From Calditrichota bacterium (GTDB taxonomy: Bacteria; Zhuqueibacterota; Zhuqueibacteria; JANLFK01; Oleimicrobiaceae): a DNA stretch of 38,270 nucleotides. Positions 1 to 8,666 of the stretch are shown here, piece by piece. How positions within the stretch are numbered: position 1 is the first letter of the stretch; each line of letters begins with the position of its first letter. The notes beneath the pieces were generated by a model, which made no database searches, was not told the origin of the DNA, and saw only the letters and a list, made by a program, of their open reading frames with translations. The position numbers were made by a program, and so were the translations under genes. The stretch lies in assembly GCA_014359355.1 (NCBI GenBank), contig JACIZP010000346.1, forward strand, positions 1-38,270, read 5' to 3'.

Positions 1-650
1 CCGTTCACCACGCAGACGTAGGCAATGGCCCCCCGGTAACTGTTGAACATGGAATCGAAAATGAGCGCCTGAAGAGGAGCCGAGACGTCGCCTCGAGGTG
101 GCGGGATGCGAGCAACAACTGCCTCCAGCACCTCGACTACGCCGAGGCCGTGTTTGGCACTCACCAGGAGGATCTCTTGCTCGGCGATGCCGAGGATCTC
201 CACAATCTGGCGTTTGACAAGCTCCACTTGCGCGTTGGAGAGATCGATTTTGTTGATGACTGGCACGATTTCGAGGTCGTTTTCCAAGGCCAGATAGAGG
301 TTGCTAATGGTCTGCGCCTCAACTCCTTGGGCAGCATCCACGACCAGAATGGCCCCTTCGCAGGCTGCCAGGCTGCGCGAAACCTCGTAGGAAAAATCCA
401 CGTGGCCAGGGGTGTCGATAAGGTTGAGGGTGTACTGCTGCCCGTCGCGCGCCGTGTAGTGCATGGTCACGGCATGCGACTTGATGGTGATGCCGCGCTC
501 GCGTTCCAAGTCCATGTTGTCCAACACCTGGTCGACCATCTCCTCTCTGCTCAGCGTGCCGGTGAGCTCAAGGAGGCGGTCCGCCAGGGTCGACTTGCCA
601 TGGTCGATGTGGGCGATGATGCAAAAGTTGCGAATCTTGTCACTGATCAT
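1..650 (-). CDS. lepA: Elongation factor 4 (LepA), N-terminal part; runs off left edge
   Basis: Translational GTPase that acts on the ribosome (back-translocation or assembly/initiation role in this family). About 216 residues are present and the C-terminus lies outside the window. G-domain motifs are clear: G1 AHIDHGKST near residues 13-21, the switch I region [10 protein letters not shown]3 DTPGH, G4 NKID and G5 SAK. The order and spacing match LepA rather than EF-G or EF-Tu, as do the start ([20 protein letters not shown]) and [16 protein letters not shown]. The ATG at 648-650 is chosen because GGAG lies 5 nt upstream and the G1 motif follows at the usual LepA distance. A promoter with good spacing lies just upstream. 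No neighbour shares its transcript within the window. Confidence 0.96.
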   Translation of the reverse strand, partial: MISDKIRNFCIIAHIDHGKSTLADRLLELTGTLSREEMVDQVLDNMDLERERGITIKSHAVTMHYTARDGQQYTLNLIDTPGHVDFSYEVSRSLAACEGAILVVDAAQGVEAQTISNLYLALENDLEIVPVINKIDLSNAQVELVKRQIVEILGIAEQEILLVSAKHGLGVVEVLEAVVARIPPPRGDVSAPLQALIFDSMFNSYRGAIAYVCVVN

Positions 651-1255
651 ACACGCTCCAACGGCAAAACGACGCGCCTAATTTATCAAATAACATGCAG
701 GAAATCAACCTCATTGTGCCGGCGTGAGGTGAGCGAGAGGTAAATAGACGTGGCCTTCCGGCGATCCGCTCACTCGGCATTGCGAAACGGCAGGATTTGG
801 TCGTGAGGCTCCGGTGTGTGGTTGTGGCGTCCGGAAAACGCTGAGCGCTGCAGGCTCGATCCTAAGGCGGGCTCAAGCAACCGGTGGAGGAACCGACATA
901 CCCCGTGGTGTGCCTGGGTCAACAGCAGACCCTGCCGAGGGCTGGCGCTTCTCTTGTAGCAGTCTTGTGCCGAAGTCGCAGATTGCCGTGGGATGTATCG
1001 AGGACGCGCCGCCAGAAAGCAGCCGCTGCCAGAACCGACTTGCCGCAGAAACCTATGCTCGTCGTAGCATGGAAGCCGCACACCCAGCCTTTGGGCGACT
1101 CTGGCGCCGAATGGCCACGGTCCCACCGGGGCGGTGGCACTTCTGCCGCTCGGACGAAAAGGGGCCGCCCTCCGACGTCGTGGACTGGGAACCTGTGCCG
1201 CGGGCTGGTGTTCGGGGTGATGTCCTCGTTTGTTACCGCGCGCCAGTCGGGATGG
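651..1255. other. Intergenic region between lepA and the T9SS protein gene
   Basis: About 600 bases without a convincing gene. It holds the lepA promoter at its left end. A 7-bp inverted repeat (GTGAGCG/CGCTCAC, about 33-nt loop, around 730-775) is present but has no T-tract. The open frames here are rich in Arg, His, Ser and Pro, lack ribosome binding sites and resemble no family I know. I see no intrinsic terminator for the gene ending at 1256. Confidence 0.5.
680..708 (-). promoter_or_regulatory. Predicted promoter of lepA
   Basis: On the minus strand a TTGATT box (703-708) is separated by 17 bp from TAAATT (680-685). The predicted transcript start is about 20-25 nt before the lepA start codon. 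The stretch is AT-rich compared with its surroundings. Confidence 0.6.
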
Positions 1256-2779
1256 TTACCTCACCAGGAGTGCCTTTGTCCAGGACACGTTGCGGTCCGA
1301 AGTCAGGCGGCAGAAGTAGAGACCGCTGGGCAGACCGGCTGCCGCCCACTGGACCACGTGGTCGCCGGGCTCGTAGACGCCGCTGAGGAGAGTTGCTACC
1401 TTTCGGCCGCGGGCGTCAAAGACCTCCAGGGTGACGTGGCCCACATGGGCCAGCAGCATGTGCATGGTGGCGGTGGCGTTGAAGGGATTGGGGTAAATAT
1501 GCCCCAACAAGCACTCGCTCGGTGCCAGGGACGCAGCAAGCCCCACGGCTGTGCTGCGTCCCAAGGTGTCGACCTTCGCGACATAGAGATCCGCATTTCC
1601 AAGGGAAATGGAATAGAAGGGGTCAGAATTCGCGTCTTTCCATCCCGCAATAAGGATTCCGCCATCGCATGTCGGGATGATCGAATAGGGGTCATCGTTG
1701 AGCGGCCACCCCCACCACTTCGTCCACAGGGTGTCGCCTGTGCTGGTGAGGCGAAGGAGCCACCAGTTGTCATAGTTCATCTGCGGTGTCTGTACCCCCT
1801 GGGAGTAGGCGGCCAGGTAATATCCACCATCTCTGCTCTGGAAAATGCTCAGCCCTCCGTCGTATCGGTGGGGGTAACCGATGGTCTTGCTCCAGCTGAT
1901 CTCCCCCTCCTGGTCCAGTTTCACCAGCCAGACGTCAGGGGCGGGAAAAGTGTCGCTCATGCAGGTGGCACCACAGAGTATGGCGCCGCCGTCTTGAGTA
2001 GCCGCCTCTTGGCTGAAGATGTTCCTCTTGCCCTGATCAAACACACGGCGTTTGAGCAGATTGCCCGCGGCGTCGATAAGAAAATAGCTGCAGAAGCTTT
2101 CCTGGAGCAATTTTCCACAATTGGCAACGCAGCTCGTCGCAGTGAGGAGGTAACCGCCAGACCGGAAGGGAATGATCCCCGTCCCGGCGTCTTCAAAACC
2201 GAAGTCATAGGTTCTGGTCCAGAGGGTGTCACCCTGGGCATCCAGCTTCAGGAGCCACACGTCCTTGCCGCCGTTCTGCGTGCCGGAGGACTCGGTGTCG
2301 CCCAGAATCATGTAGCTGCCATCCGAGTTCACGAGAATCTCGTTGCCGTTGTCTTCTTTGTTACCGCCGTACCTCTTGTCAATGAGGCAGTTGCCGTCCT
2401 GGTCGTACTTGAGGAACCAGAGCTGTCGCCCAAAAGGGGCGTGGTAGCGGGTTCCGGTCAGCAGGAGTTCGTCGTTGGGCCCGAGGGCAATTCCCCATAG
2501 GAAGTCGCCTGCTCCCCCAAGTCCGGTACTGCCCACTTGTCGCGTCCACAGCGTGTCGCCGCTTGCAGAGAGCTTGATGATCAGACCGTCGATGTCCCAC
2601 GGGGTAGCGCCCATGGTGAACCCGCACAGGACATAGTCGCCTGACGGAGTTTCCACTACCCTGCCGGTGGCGAACTCGGCTCGGTCGGGTCGACCGTACT
2701 GCCGCTCCCACAAGCTGATCTGGCCTTGGCTTGCTGCCGCTACGCAGATGAACAACAGCAGCGGTGGCAGAAATCTCAT
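1256..2779 (-). CDS. Secreted repeat beta-propeller protein with T9SS sorting domain
   Basis: 507 residues. An N-terminal signal peptide (MRFLPPLLLFICVAAASQG) is followed by about six repeats built on a DGGY-like turn and a GDTLW strand (for example TPSGDYVLCGF, NSDGSYMILGD, TQDGGAILCGA, SRDGGYYLAAY, TCDGGILIAGW, alternating with KLDAQGDTLWTR). This pattern predicts a beta-propeller like those in many FCB surface proteins. The last 80 or so residues are a type A sorting domain: IYPNPFNATATM, VTLEVFDARGRKVATL, then GLPSGLYFCRL. This should direct export through the Sec system and then the type IX system, with removal of the tail. It follows the preceding T9SS gene by 15 nt, so the two probably form one transcript. 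No enzyme motif is visible; binding or adhesion is the likely role (inference). Confidence 0.85.
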   Translation of the reverse strand: MRFLPPLLLFICVAAASQGQISLWERQYGRPDRAEFATGRVVETPSGDYVLCGFTMGATPWDIDGLIIKLSASGDTLWTRQVGSTGLGGAGDFLWGIALGPNDELLLTGTRYHAPFGRQLWFLKYDQDGNCLIDKRYGGNKEDNGNEILVNSDGSYMILGDTESSGTQNGGKDVWLLKLDAQGDTLWTRTYDFGFEDAGTGIIPFRSGGYLLTATSCVANCGKLLQESFCSYFLIDAAGNLLKRRVFDQGKRNIFSQEAATQDGGAILCGATCMSDTFPAPDVWLVKLDQEGEISWSKTIGYPHRYDGGLSIFQSRDGGYYLAAYSQGVQTPQMNYDNWWLLRLTSTGDTLWTKWWGWPLNDDPYSIIPTCDGGILIAGWKDANSDPFYSISLGNADLYVAKVDTLGRSTAVGLAASLAPSECLLGHIYPNPFNATATMHMLLAHVGHVTLEVFDARGRKVATLLSGVYEPGDHVVQWAAAGLPSGLYFCRLTSDRNVSWTKALLVR

Positions 2780-2794
2780 GGGAGTGCCCTCCGG

Positions 2795-4390
2795 TTATCT
2801 CAGAATCTGCATCGTCTTGCTCACCACGAAAGGGCCGGCGTGGAGACGACAGAGGTATGACCCGCTGGGTAGCCCCTCAGTGGACAAGACAACACTGTGT
2901 TCGCCGGCACGCAGGTCTGCATCCACCACCTTGGCCACGCTGCGGCCGAGAAGGTCGAAAACCTCGAGTTGGACGTGCGCATCCTGCCCAAGAGAGAAGC
3001 CAAAAATGGTGGCGGCGCTGAATGGATTCGGATAGTTCTGCCAAAGACGCGGAGCCAGTGGCGAGGAGAAAGCAGTCTTTTCCACGCCGGTGAGCGTTGC
3101 GTCGAGCTGAGGCAAGGTGTTGCCGGTGAACGTCCGATCGGCCAGCTCGTAAATCGCCGCAGCCACCGTGACATTAGTCGGAAGAGAGTTGGGGTCAGGT
3201 TCGAGTGCCGAGCGGATCGTCAGGTGATCGAGTGGCACGAAGGCGTCGTTGTCCGCCGCCGAGGGAACCGCATGCCCAAGGGCGTGCTCTACGTACGCAC
3301 GATCGGGGTTGAGACGCACCAGCCGGGCACCCGCCGCACGCAATCCTTCATACTGAGTGAGCACGTGTGGGTGGTCGGGCGCGTTCTGCACGTGGTCGGT
3401 CTCTGAGGCGACAACCAGGAACATGAGGTGGGGGAGCAAGCGCACGACTTCGGAGAGCCAACCCTCGGCATTGCGATATTGCCAGAAGGCCTCAGTCTCC
3501 GCAGGCGAAGCAATGTGGGAAGGGGGTGGCAGTGGGAGCAGATGCCTTTCTACCGCTTCACGAATGACGCGGTTGGAGTAGTAGACCTTTGCCCCAGCGG
3601 GGGTCCCCCACAGATGAGGGTTGAGGACAAAATCGCTTCCGGTGTCCAGTGCGCCGTTGCGGTTGATGTCAAAGTACAGCCCCCCGCGCAGCGCAGGCAC
3701 CTCGCGAGCTACCTGCAATGTGTCGTCCCAAGTCAACGAACTCATGTCCCACATGCCACTGTTGGGATCGTAAGCCGGATTGACCAAAGGATTGGGGTAG
3801 GGGCTCGCGAGACGCCCGCCACACTCGGCGTTGGCCATGCCATCGCCCACCGGCGACTCCCAGTTCACGATCCAGGCGAGTCCGGTGAGCTCGCTCCCGT
3901 GTACGCCTGCCACGCCCAGGGTGGCATTGCCGCCGTTGGACCAGCCGACCATGCCGACATTGGTGCTCAGAGGCACAATGGGAGCGACCAGTTCGGCGAG
4001 ACTCCTGCCGGAGGTGTCGGTGCTCAGGCCGAGGGCAAAACGCACTATGTCGCGGAGAGCCTTCAGGCAGTTGCTGCCGCGCTCATCATAGATGCCGCCA
4101 CTGGCTGTTGCCCCTGTGCCGCCACCCGGGAAGTTGAAGCGGATCTCGATACAGCCCGACAGCGACCAGGGCGGCGACGCGACAGAAAGGCCTCCCGGGG
4201 CAAAGCCGCCCGGAACATGGATGACAACGGGCGCGCCGAGGGAGCCGTAACGGGCGCTTGCCGGCACAGTGATGCGGATGAATATCCCTTGCGCTCCCCC
4301 GGCCTCGGAGGCGAGGCGCGTGTCAACTGTGGTCTGGGCCCAACCCTCCGCCACCAGTAGGACGAGAGCAACACAGCCGAGAGAACGCAT
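2795..4390 (-). CDS. Secreted alpha/beta-hydrolase-like protein with T9SS sorting domain
   Basis: 531 residues from the ATG at 4388-4390, preferred over an upstream GTG-type start because AAAGGAGG sits 9 nt before it and it opens directly with a signal peptide (MRSLGCVALVLLVAEGWAQ). The centre shows an alpha/beta-hydrolase nucleophile elbow, GWSNGG (Ser in G-x-S-x-G), and a possible acid in VASETDH; the catalytic His could lie in the EHALGH region. A Ca-binding-like loop (DINRNGALDTGSD) is inserted in the middle. The C-terminus is a sorting domain: LWQNYPNPFSAATIFGF, VQLEVFDLLGRSV, GLPSGSYLCRL. The substrate cannot be read from sequence; an esterase or peptidase acting at the cell surface is plausible. 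It is first in a two-gene unit with the propeller protein. Confidence 0.8.
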   Translation of the reverse strand: MRSLGCVALVLLVAEGWAQTTVDTRLASEAGGAQGIFIRITVPASARYGSLGAPVVIHVPGGFAPGGLSVASPPWSLSGCIEIRFNFPGGGTGATASGGIYDERGSNCLKALRDIVRFALGLSTDTSGRSLAELVAPIVPLSTNVGMVGWSNGGNATLGVAGVHGSELTGLAWIVNWESPVGDGMANAECGGRLASPYPNPLVNPAYDPNSGMWDMSSLTWDDTLQVAREVPALRGGLYFDINRNGALDTGSDFVLNPHLWGTPAGAKVYYSNRVIREAVERHLLPLPPPSHIASPAETEAFWQYRNAEGWLSEVVRLLPHLMFLVVASETDHVQNAPDHPHVLTQYEGLRAAGARLVRLNPDRAYVEHALGHAVPSAADNDAFVPLDHLTIRSALEPDPNSLPTNVTVAAAIYELADRTFTGNTLPQLDATLTGVEKTAFSSPLAPRLWQNYPNPFSAATIFGFSLGQDAHVQLEVFDLLGRSVAKVVDADLRAGEHSVVLSTEGLPSGSYLCRLHAGPFVVSKTMQILR

Positions 4391-4669
4391 ACCAGCGCAC
4401 CTCCTTTCGCTTGTCCTGGCGCAGATCAATCGCCTTCTCTATGGCTCCATTCTGACTGCATGCAGAGGGGATGGTGAGGAGGGGGTGGAAGATTGCTCCC
4501 TGTCGCGGGCAACAGCTCCACTGTCGGCGTATGTGAGCCGCGCAACGCCCTCCACCGTCACAAGTGCGCCAGGTCCTGTGCGTGCGCTACGGCGCCGCAA
4601 AAGGCTGAACGCAGATCCGTCCTTGGCCATGGGGATAGGCAGTCTCATCAGGTTGCCCCTGCGTGCAGC

Positions 4670-7201
4670 TCAAGACCGCCTGGCCCGGGCGAAGAACTCG
4701 CGCAGCGCAGCGAATACCTCATCTGCAGACCCGGTGACGAGCCGGCATTTGGGCAGCGAGCCCAGGAAGACGCTGCCATAGCTTTTCAGGACGACGCGCT
4801 TGTCGAAAATGAGCACGCAGCCACGATCAGTCTTGCGGCGAATCAGGCGGCCGAAACCTTGCTTGAACTTGAGGGTGGCCCAGGGCACCGTGTACTCGGT
4901 GAACGGGTTGCCGCCCCGGTTCTTGATGGCCTCCACCCGGGCCTCTACCAGCGGTTCAGTGGGAACCTGAAACGGCAGCTTGGTGATAATCACCGACTCC
5001 AGCGCCTCACCCTCCACGTCGACACCTTGCCAAAAGCTGTCGGTGCCGAAGAGGACCGAAGTTGTGTCCCTGCGGAAACGCTCCAGCAGACGGTGCCGAT
5101 CGTCTGCACCTTGCTTTAGGGCCACGATTCCATGCTCCATGAGCAGAGGATCCAATTGGCGGTGGATCTTGTTGAGGAGGCCATAGGAGGTGAAAAGAAC
5201 GAAGGCCCGCCCCTCGGAGATGAGCAGCGCCCTCAGCACGAGCTCGGCCAGTGCTGCTGCATAGTCATGGTCGCGCGGATCAGGAATGTCCAAAGGGACG
5301 CCCAGGAACACCTGTCGCTCGAAGTCAAAAGGCGCAGGGAGCATGAGCTCCAGACGCTTTCCCACCAAGCCGGCGCCGGTGCGCTCATTGAGAAAGTCAA
5401 AACTGCCGGCGACCGTCATGGTGGCAGAAGTCATGACCACCGTCTGGAAGCGCTCGAACACCGCCGTCCGCATCATCTGGCCGATTTCCAATGGGGCGCT
5501 GAGCAGCCGGACTATGTTTTCTCGCTGTCCCGCTTTTACCTCAATCCAGCGCGTGTGAGTCTCGTCGGAGCCAAAGAGGATGTCTTCGATGGTGTCGGCG
5601 GCTGCCTCCAGGCGCTCGCTTGCCGCCCGCAGCTCGATGGCCAGGGAGGAAAAGTCCTCCTCCACGTACCTGCTCGCCCGCTCCAGGATCCCCAAGAGAT
5701 CTCTTGTCCTGCTGGCGAACTGCCGAAGGCCACCGCAGAGGGCACGCACCTTTTCCTCTCCTTCGCCGGCAAGAAGGAGTCGCTGCGTGATCGGGGTTAA
5801 GCGCAGTTTGGCTTCGCCTTCTTGCTCCTCTGCCTGGGAGCGCACGATTTGATAGAGCGACTCCATGGTCGCGCTGTTGTCCTCAAGCAGTTGGTCCGCC
5901 AGCGGCACCAGAGTGCGCTCGATGAGGCTTGTGGCTTCCCGCAGGAGCTCCATGGGCAGCACGTCGCTGTGCTTGTGTACCTTGGCGCGCGCCAGGTGGA
6001 GAAGCCCTCGATGTTCGTCTTTCCCCGGGCGATGAAAACGGCGGAGCATACGCGCCAGCCCAGCGCGGGTGATGCGGCTGCCGAAGTAGCTGCTCGCCAC
6101 TTCCTCGATGTTGTGCGCCTCGTCAAAGATAATGTGCCGGTAAGGAGGCAGAACGGCTGCCTCGCCGGTGTTACCGAGTTGATTGCGAACGGCCAGGTCG
6201 GCAAAGAGCAGGTGGTGATTGGCGACCAGAATGTGCGCCTGCGCGGCCTGCCGCCGAGCGCGGTTCACAAAGCAGGAGTTAAAGTGCTGACACTTGGCGC
6301 GTAGGCACGTGTCGCTCTCGGAGGCGATGGCTTCCCACGTCTCGCTGCGTGGCATCATGGGCAAGTCCGCCCTGCTGCCGTCCTGGGTGACCTTTGTCCA
6401 GGCGATAAGCGCTTGCAGTTCGTCGGCGTTCTCTTCGTTGAGGAGCAACTCGGGTTCGCGCTCAAGCTCGGCCACCTTGCGGAGGCAGGCGTAGTTACCC
6501 CGGCCCTTGACCAGCACGGCCGTAAACTTTACGCCCAACGCCCGCTGCAAGAAGGGGATGTCCTTCTTGATAATCTGCTCTTGCAGATTGATGGTGTGGG
6601 TGGAGACCACACAGCGCTGCTTGTTGCGCACGCTCCAGTAGATGGCCGGCAGCAGATAGGCCAACGTCTTGCCGGTGCCGGTTCCCGCCTCGATGACCGC
6701 CAATCGGTGTTCGTTGAAGGCCTGGCACACCGCCTCGATCATCTCCACCTGCTGGGGGCGGTCTTCGTAGCCGGAGAGCTTGGCCGCTATCGGTCCACCG
6801 GGCGCGATGAGCGAGGCAATCTCCTCGGGGTCTAAGGGGATTTCTTTCTCGGGAGGGCTCGGCTCGACCACCACGTAGATCTCGTCAACCTCGTTGTTGA
6901 CGATGTAGAAGGCCACGCCGAGCTGGCCTACGCGCGAGGCCACCGCCAGATCGGCGTCGGAAGGGGTGAGAGGGCCATACGGGTGGTTGTGGATGACCAC
7001 GTCGCCGGGCTTTGCTAAGCGCGTCGCTGCCGGCACGGCTTCCTGGTTGCCGCGAGCCAGCACCCGCACCTGGCGCACCGTGCCATCATCTTCCGCCTCA
7101 CCGAGGAAAAAGACCTCGTTCCCGCCGGCATCGGCTATCGCCTGGCGAATAGTAGCGGCGGCCTCCTCGCAAAGGTAGTCTGTAACCTCAACCACAGCCA
7201 T
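4670..7201 (-). CDS. JAMM/RadC-like domain fused to DinG/XPD-type DNA helicase
   Basis: 843 residues from the ATG at 7199-7201; a TTG 18 codons upstream is possible. Residues 1-115 form a JAB/MPN domain with the full metal motif H71-x-H73-P-x6-S81-x2-D84 and a candidate catalytic Glu at 35 or 37. Residues from about 145 onward form a superfamily 2 helicase of the DinG/XPD kind: Walker A EAGTGTGKT (K178), a Cys cluster (YACLRK, then C-x4-C-x5-C in DTCLRAKCQHFNSCF) expected to bind a 4Fe-4S cluster, IIFDEAHN (DEAH box), and motif VI QGFGRLIRR. Expected role: 5'-3' unwinding of DNA or R-loops in repair, with a metal-dependent hydrolase or DNA-end/protein-processing domain attached. It follows the metallo-beta-lactamase gene by 63 nt on the same strand and is probably cotranscribed with it. 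The shift of the start to 7201 rests on where the JAB fold begins, since neither start has a strong ribosome binding site. Confidence 0.88.
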   Translation of the reverse strand: MAVVEVTDYLCEEAAATIRQAIADAGGNEVFFLGEAEDDGTVRQVRVLARGNQEAVPAATRLAKPGDVVIHNHPYGPLTPSDADLAVASRVGQLGVAFYIVNNEVDEIYVVVEPSPPEKEIPLDPEEIASLIAPGGPIAAKLSGYEDRPQQVEMIEAVCQAFNEHRLAVIEAGTGTGKTLAYLLPAIYWSVRNKQRCVVSTHTINLQEQIIKKDIPFLQRALGVKFTAVLVKGRGNYACLRKVAELEREPELLLNEENADELQALIAWTKVTQDGSRADLPMMPRSETWEAIASESDTCLRAKCQHFNSCFVNRARRQAAQAHILVANHHLLFADLAVRNQLGNTGEAAVLPPYRHIIFDEAHNIEEVASSYFGSRITRAGLARMLRRFHRPGKDEHRGLLHLARAKVHKHSDVLPMELLREATSLIERTLVPLADQLLEDNSATMESLYQIVRSQAEEQEGEAKLRLTPITQRLLLAGEGEEKVRALCGGLRQFASRTRDLLGILERASRYVEEDFSSLAIELRAASERLEAAADTIEDILFGSDETHTRWIEVKAGQRENIVRLLSAPLEIGQMMRTAVFERFQTVVMTSATMTVAGSFDFLNERTGAGLVGKRLELMLPAPFDFERQVFLGVPLDIPDPRDHDYAAALAELVLRALLISEGRAFVLFTSYGLLNKIHRQLDPLLMEHGIVALKQGADDRHRLLERFRRDTTSVLFGTDSFWQGVDVEGEALESVIITKLPFQVPTEPLVEARVEAIKNRGGNPFTEYTVPWATLKFKQGFGRLIRRKTDRGCVLIFDKRVVLKSYGSVFLGSLPKCRLVTGSADEVFAALREFFARARRS

Positions 7202-7264
7202 ATCGTCGCATCTCAGCGATCTGACGTGCCGGAAGAGAGGCGGGGCACCCTGCAACTTAGCGCA

Positions 7265-8227
7265 TCACAGGAGCGAAAGCTGCTGCTCTCCGCTGCCCAG
7301 CTCCTGAGCGGCAAATCCTTCGGCGCGCAGATACGCCGGGAATTCAGAGAATCCGTGGGTGGTGAAGACCTGTTTTGGCCGCACCTTGCGCACGAATTCG
7401 ATGAGTTCGTCAAAGTCGGCGTGGTCGCTGAAGGGCAGCGCCTCGTCGGCTCCATAGCGGTACTTGGCAGCCGGGTCTGCTGCCCATCCCGACAGGAGCA
7501 GCGTGCGCAGTCGGGGAATAGAACCTACCGAGCGGTAGCGCAGAGCCTGCGGCGGGATGACCAGCACCTCACCGCGCAACGAGCCATAGTCCCATGGTTC
7601 GCAGTTGTTGAATTCGATACCAAACTCCCGGTAGATCAGTGCCAGCTCCCACATCGCCGGCCAGGCTTTCACGCGAAACCCATGGTCGCCCAGAAGCTTC
7701 ATGGCTTCCTGCCCCTTGCCCAAAGAGTATGCAAGAATCGCCGGCACGGCTCCCCAGAGGAGCGTTTCCTCCACAAAATGCACCAGTCCCGCGATCAGAG
7801 TGTCCCGGTCCACGAACCTGTATTCTGGCTTGCCAAAAGTGCACTCCATGATGAGGATGTCGGCTTGTGGGATCTCGATCGATTCGGCAGTAGCGCTCTC
7901 GCGAAGTTTAAAGTCCCCCGTGTACAAGAGGCTGACCCCGTTGCGTTCGATGCGGATCATGGAGGAGCCAAGGATGTGCCCCGAGGGGAAGAGCTCGATG
8001 GTGAAGCCGTCCAGCTCGAACGGTTGGCGATAGGCCAACTCCTGCACCTGCACCTGTCTCTGGCGCTGTTGGAAAAAGCGGGCAGTAGGCGCAGTGGCAA
8101 TGATGCGATTGTGGCTCTTCAGGTGGTCGGCGTGTCCATGCGAAATGTACGAAAAGTCGACTTTGTGCTCGGCGTCCAACCAGAGCTCCGAGCCGGATAG
8201 ACGAATGCCCCGGTCGTAGGTAAACAA
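7265..8227 (-). CDS. Metallo-beta-lactamase fold exonuclease-like protein (RMMBL type)
   Basis: 320 residues. The start is set at a TTG (8225-8227) because GGAGG (8234-8238) lies 6 nt upstream and the family usually starts just before this Y-x-R-G-I-R-L segment; the 56 extra upstream codons look like untranslated leader. The metal site HGHADH is at residues 30-35, followed by SGHILGS and TGDFKLRES, the internal metal ligands. The C-terminus has FSDHADFDEL and THG, typical of the RNA-metabolising lactamase tail. It resembles the predicted mRNA 3'-end-processing/DNA-ligase-associated exonucleases, which often sit near helicases; here a helicase gene follows at once. Cytoplasmic nuclease in DNA repair or RNA processing is the likely role, with the substrate unknown. 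Confidence 0.82.
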   Translation of the reverse strand: MFTYDRGIRLSGSELWLDAEHKVDFSYISHGHADHLKSHNRIIATAPTARFFQQRQRQVQVQELAYRQPFELDGFTIELFPSGHILGSSMIRIERNGVSLLYTGDFKLRESATAESIEIPQADILIMECTFGKPEYRFVDRDTLIAGLVHFVEETLLWGAVPAILAYSLGKGQEAMKLLGDHGFRVKAWPAMWELALIYREFGIEFNNCEPWDYGSLRGEVLVIPPQALRYRSVGSIPRLRTLLLSGWAADPAAKYRYGADEALPFSDHADFDELIEFVRKVRPKQVFTTHGFSEFPAYLRAEGFAAQELGSGEQQLSLL

Positions 8228-8666
8228 GCAAGTCCTCCGTCGATGGTACACAGCATGGTGAGTAACGACAGGGTACTTCGAGGCGGTCTTGTGCCTCGAT
8301 GCAACGAGAAATATACGGAACTCTGCGAACAAAACAAACGGTTTTTGCGCGGTGCTGAGGTGACCCGTCTCCACGTTTGTGAAGAGCGTAACCACTCGGT
8401 TTGATGGCGGGCCTCAGAGGAGGTGTGCGGGATCCCTCTTAGGGTGCAAAGGCATTTGTTCAAGCGCACGTCTGCCACCGAAGGGAGCTCCGCCGCCATC
8501 TGTGCGAAATGAATGATGAGTTTGCGCGTCAGGCTCCCTTGCGCCGGCGCCTCAGCGCGAGACCGCCCTTCGGAGCGAGGCCTGCGACAAGCTATGCCGC
8601 AGTGAGCCGCGTGTGGCGGGGTCTCTCCTGGATAGCAGCCCCATTGGCAAGCGGCCTCCTTGCTCA
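8228..8666. other. Intergenic region between GH5 and lactamase genes
   Basis: About 440 bases holding the promoter and leader of the lactamase gene at the left. The rest (about 8340-8660) shows no gene or clear RNA. A 7-bp hairpin (GCTCATC 8662-8668, GATGAGC 8673-8679, 4-nt loop) overlaps the stop codon of the GH5 gene; it lacks a T-tract, so it is not a standard terminator. Confidence 0.4.
8308..8338 (-). promoter_or_regulatory. Predicted promoter of the lactamase-helicase unit
   Basis: Minus strand: TATATTTC (8308-8315) lies 19 nt from TTTG (8335-8338), close to the Bacteroidota pattern TTTG-N19-21-TAnnTTTG. Read as sigma-70 it is TTGTTT, 16 bp, TATATT. It gives a leader of about 75 nt before the TTG start at 8227, which supports that late start. 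Confidence 0.5.

Noticed and set aside
770-1126. Open frames of 118 and 190 codons in the lepA-T9SS intergenic region
   Set aside because: Arg/His/Ser-rich composition, no ribosome binding site, no recognised motif, and overlapping frames on both strands.
884-2500. A 538-codon open frame on the plus strand
   Set aside because: It lies antisense to the T9SS propeller gene, which has a signal peptide, repeats and sorting domain; the plus frame has no family features and is a GC-rich shadow.
4439-4648. A 69-codon minus-strand frame just after the helicase stop
   Set aside because: Starts 21 nt after the helicase but lacks a good ribosome binding site, and its product is low-information with no recognised feature. 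It could be real but is not supported.
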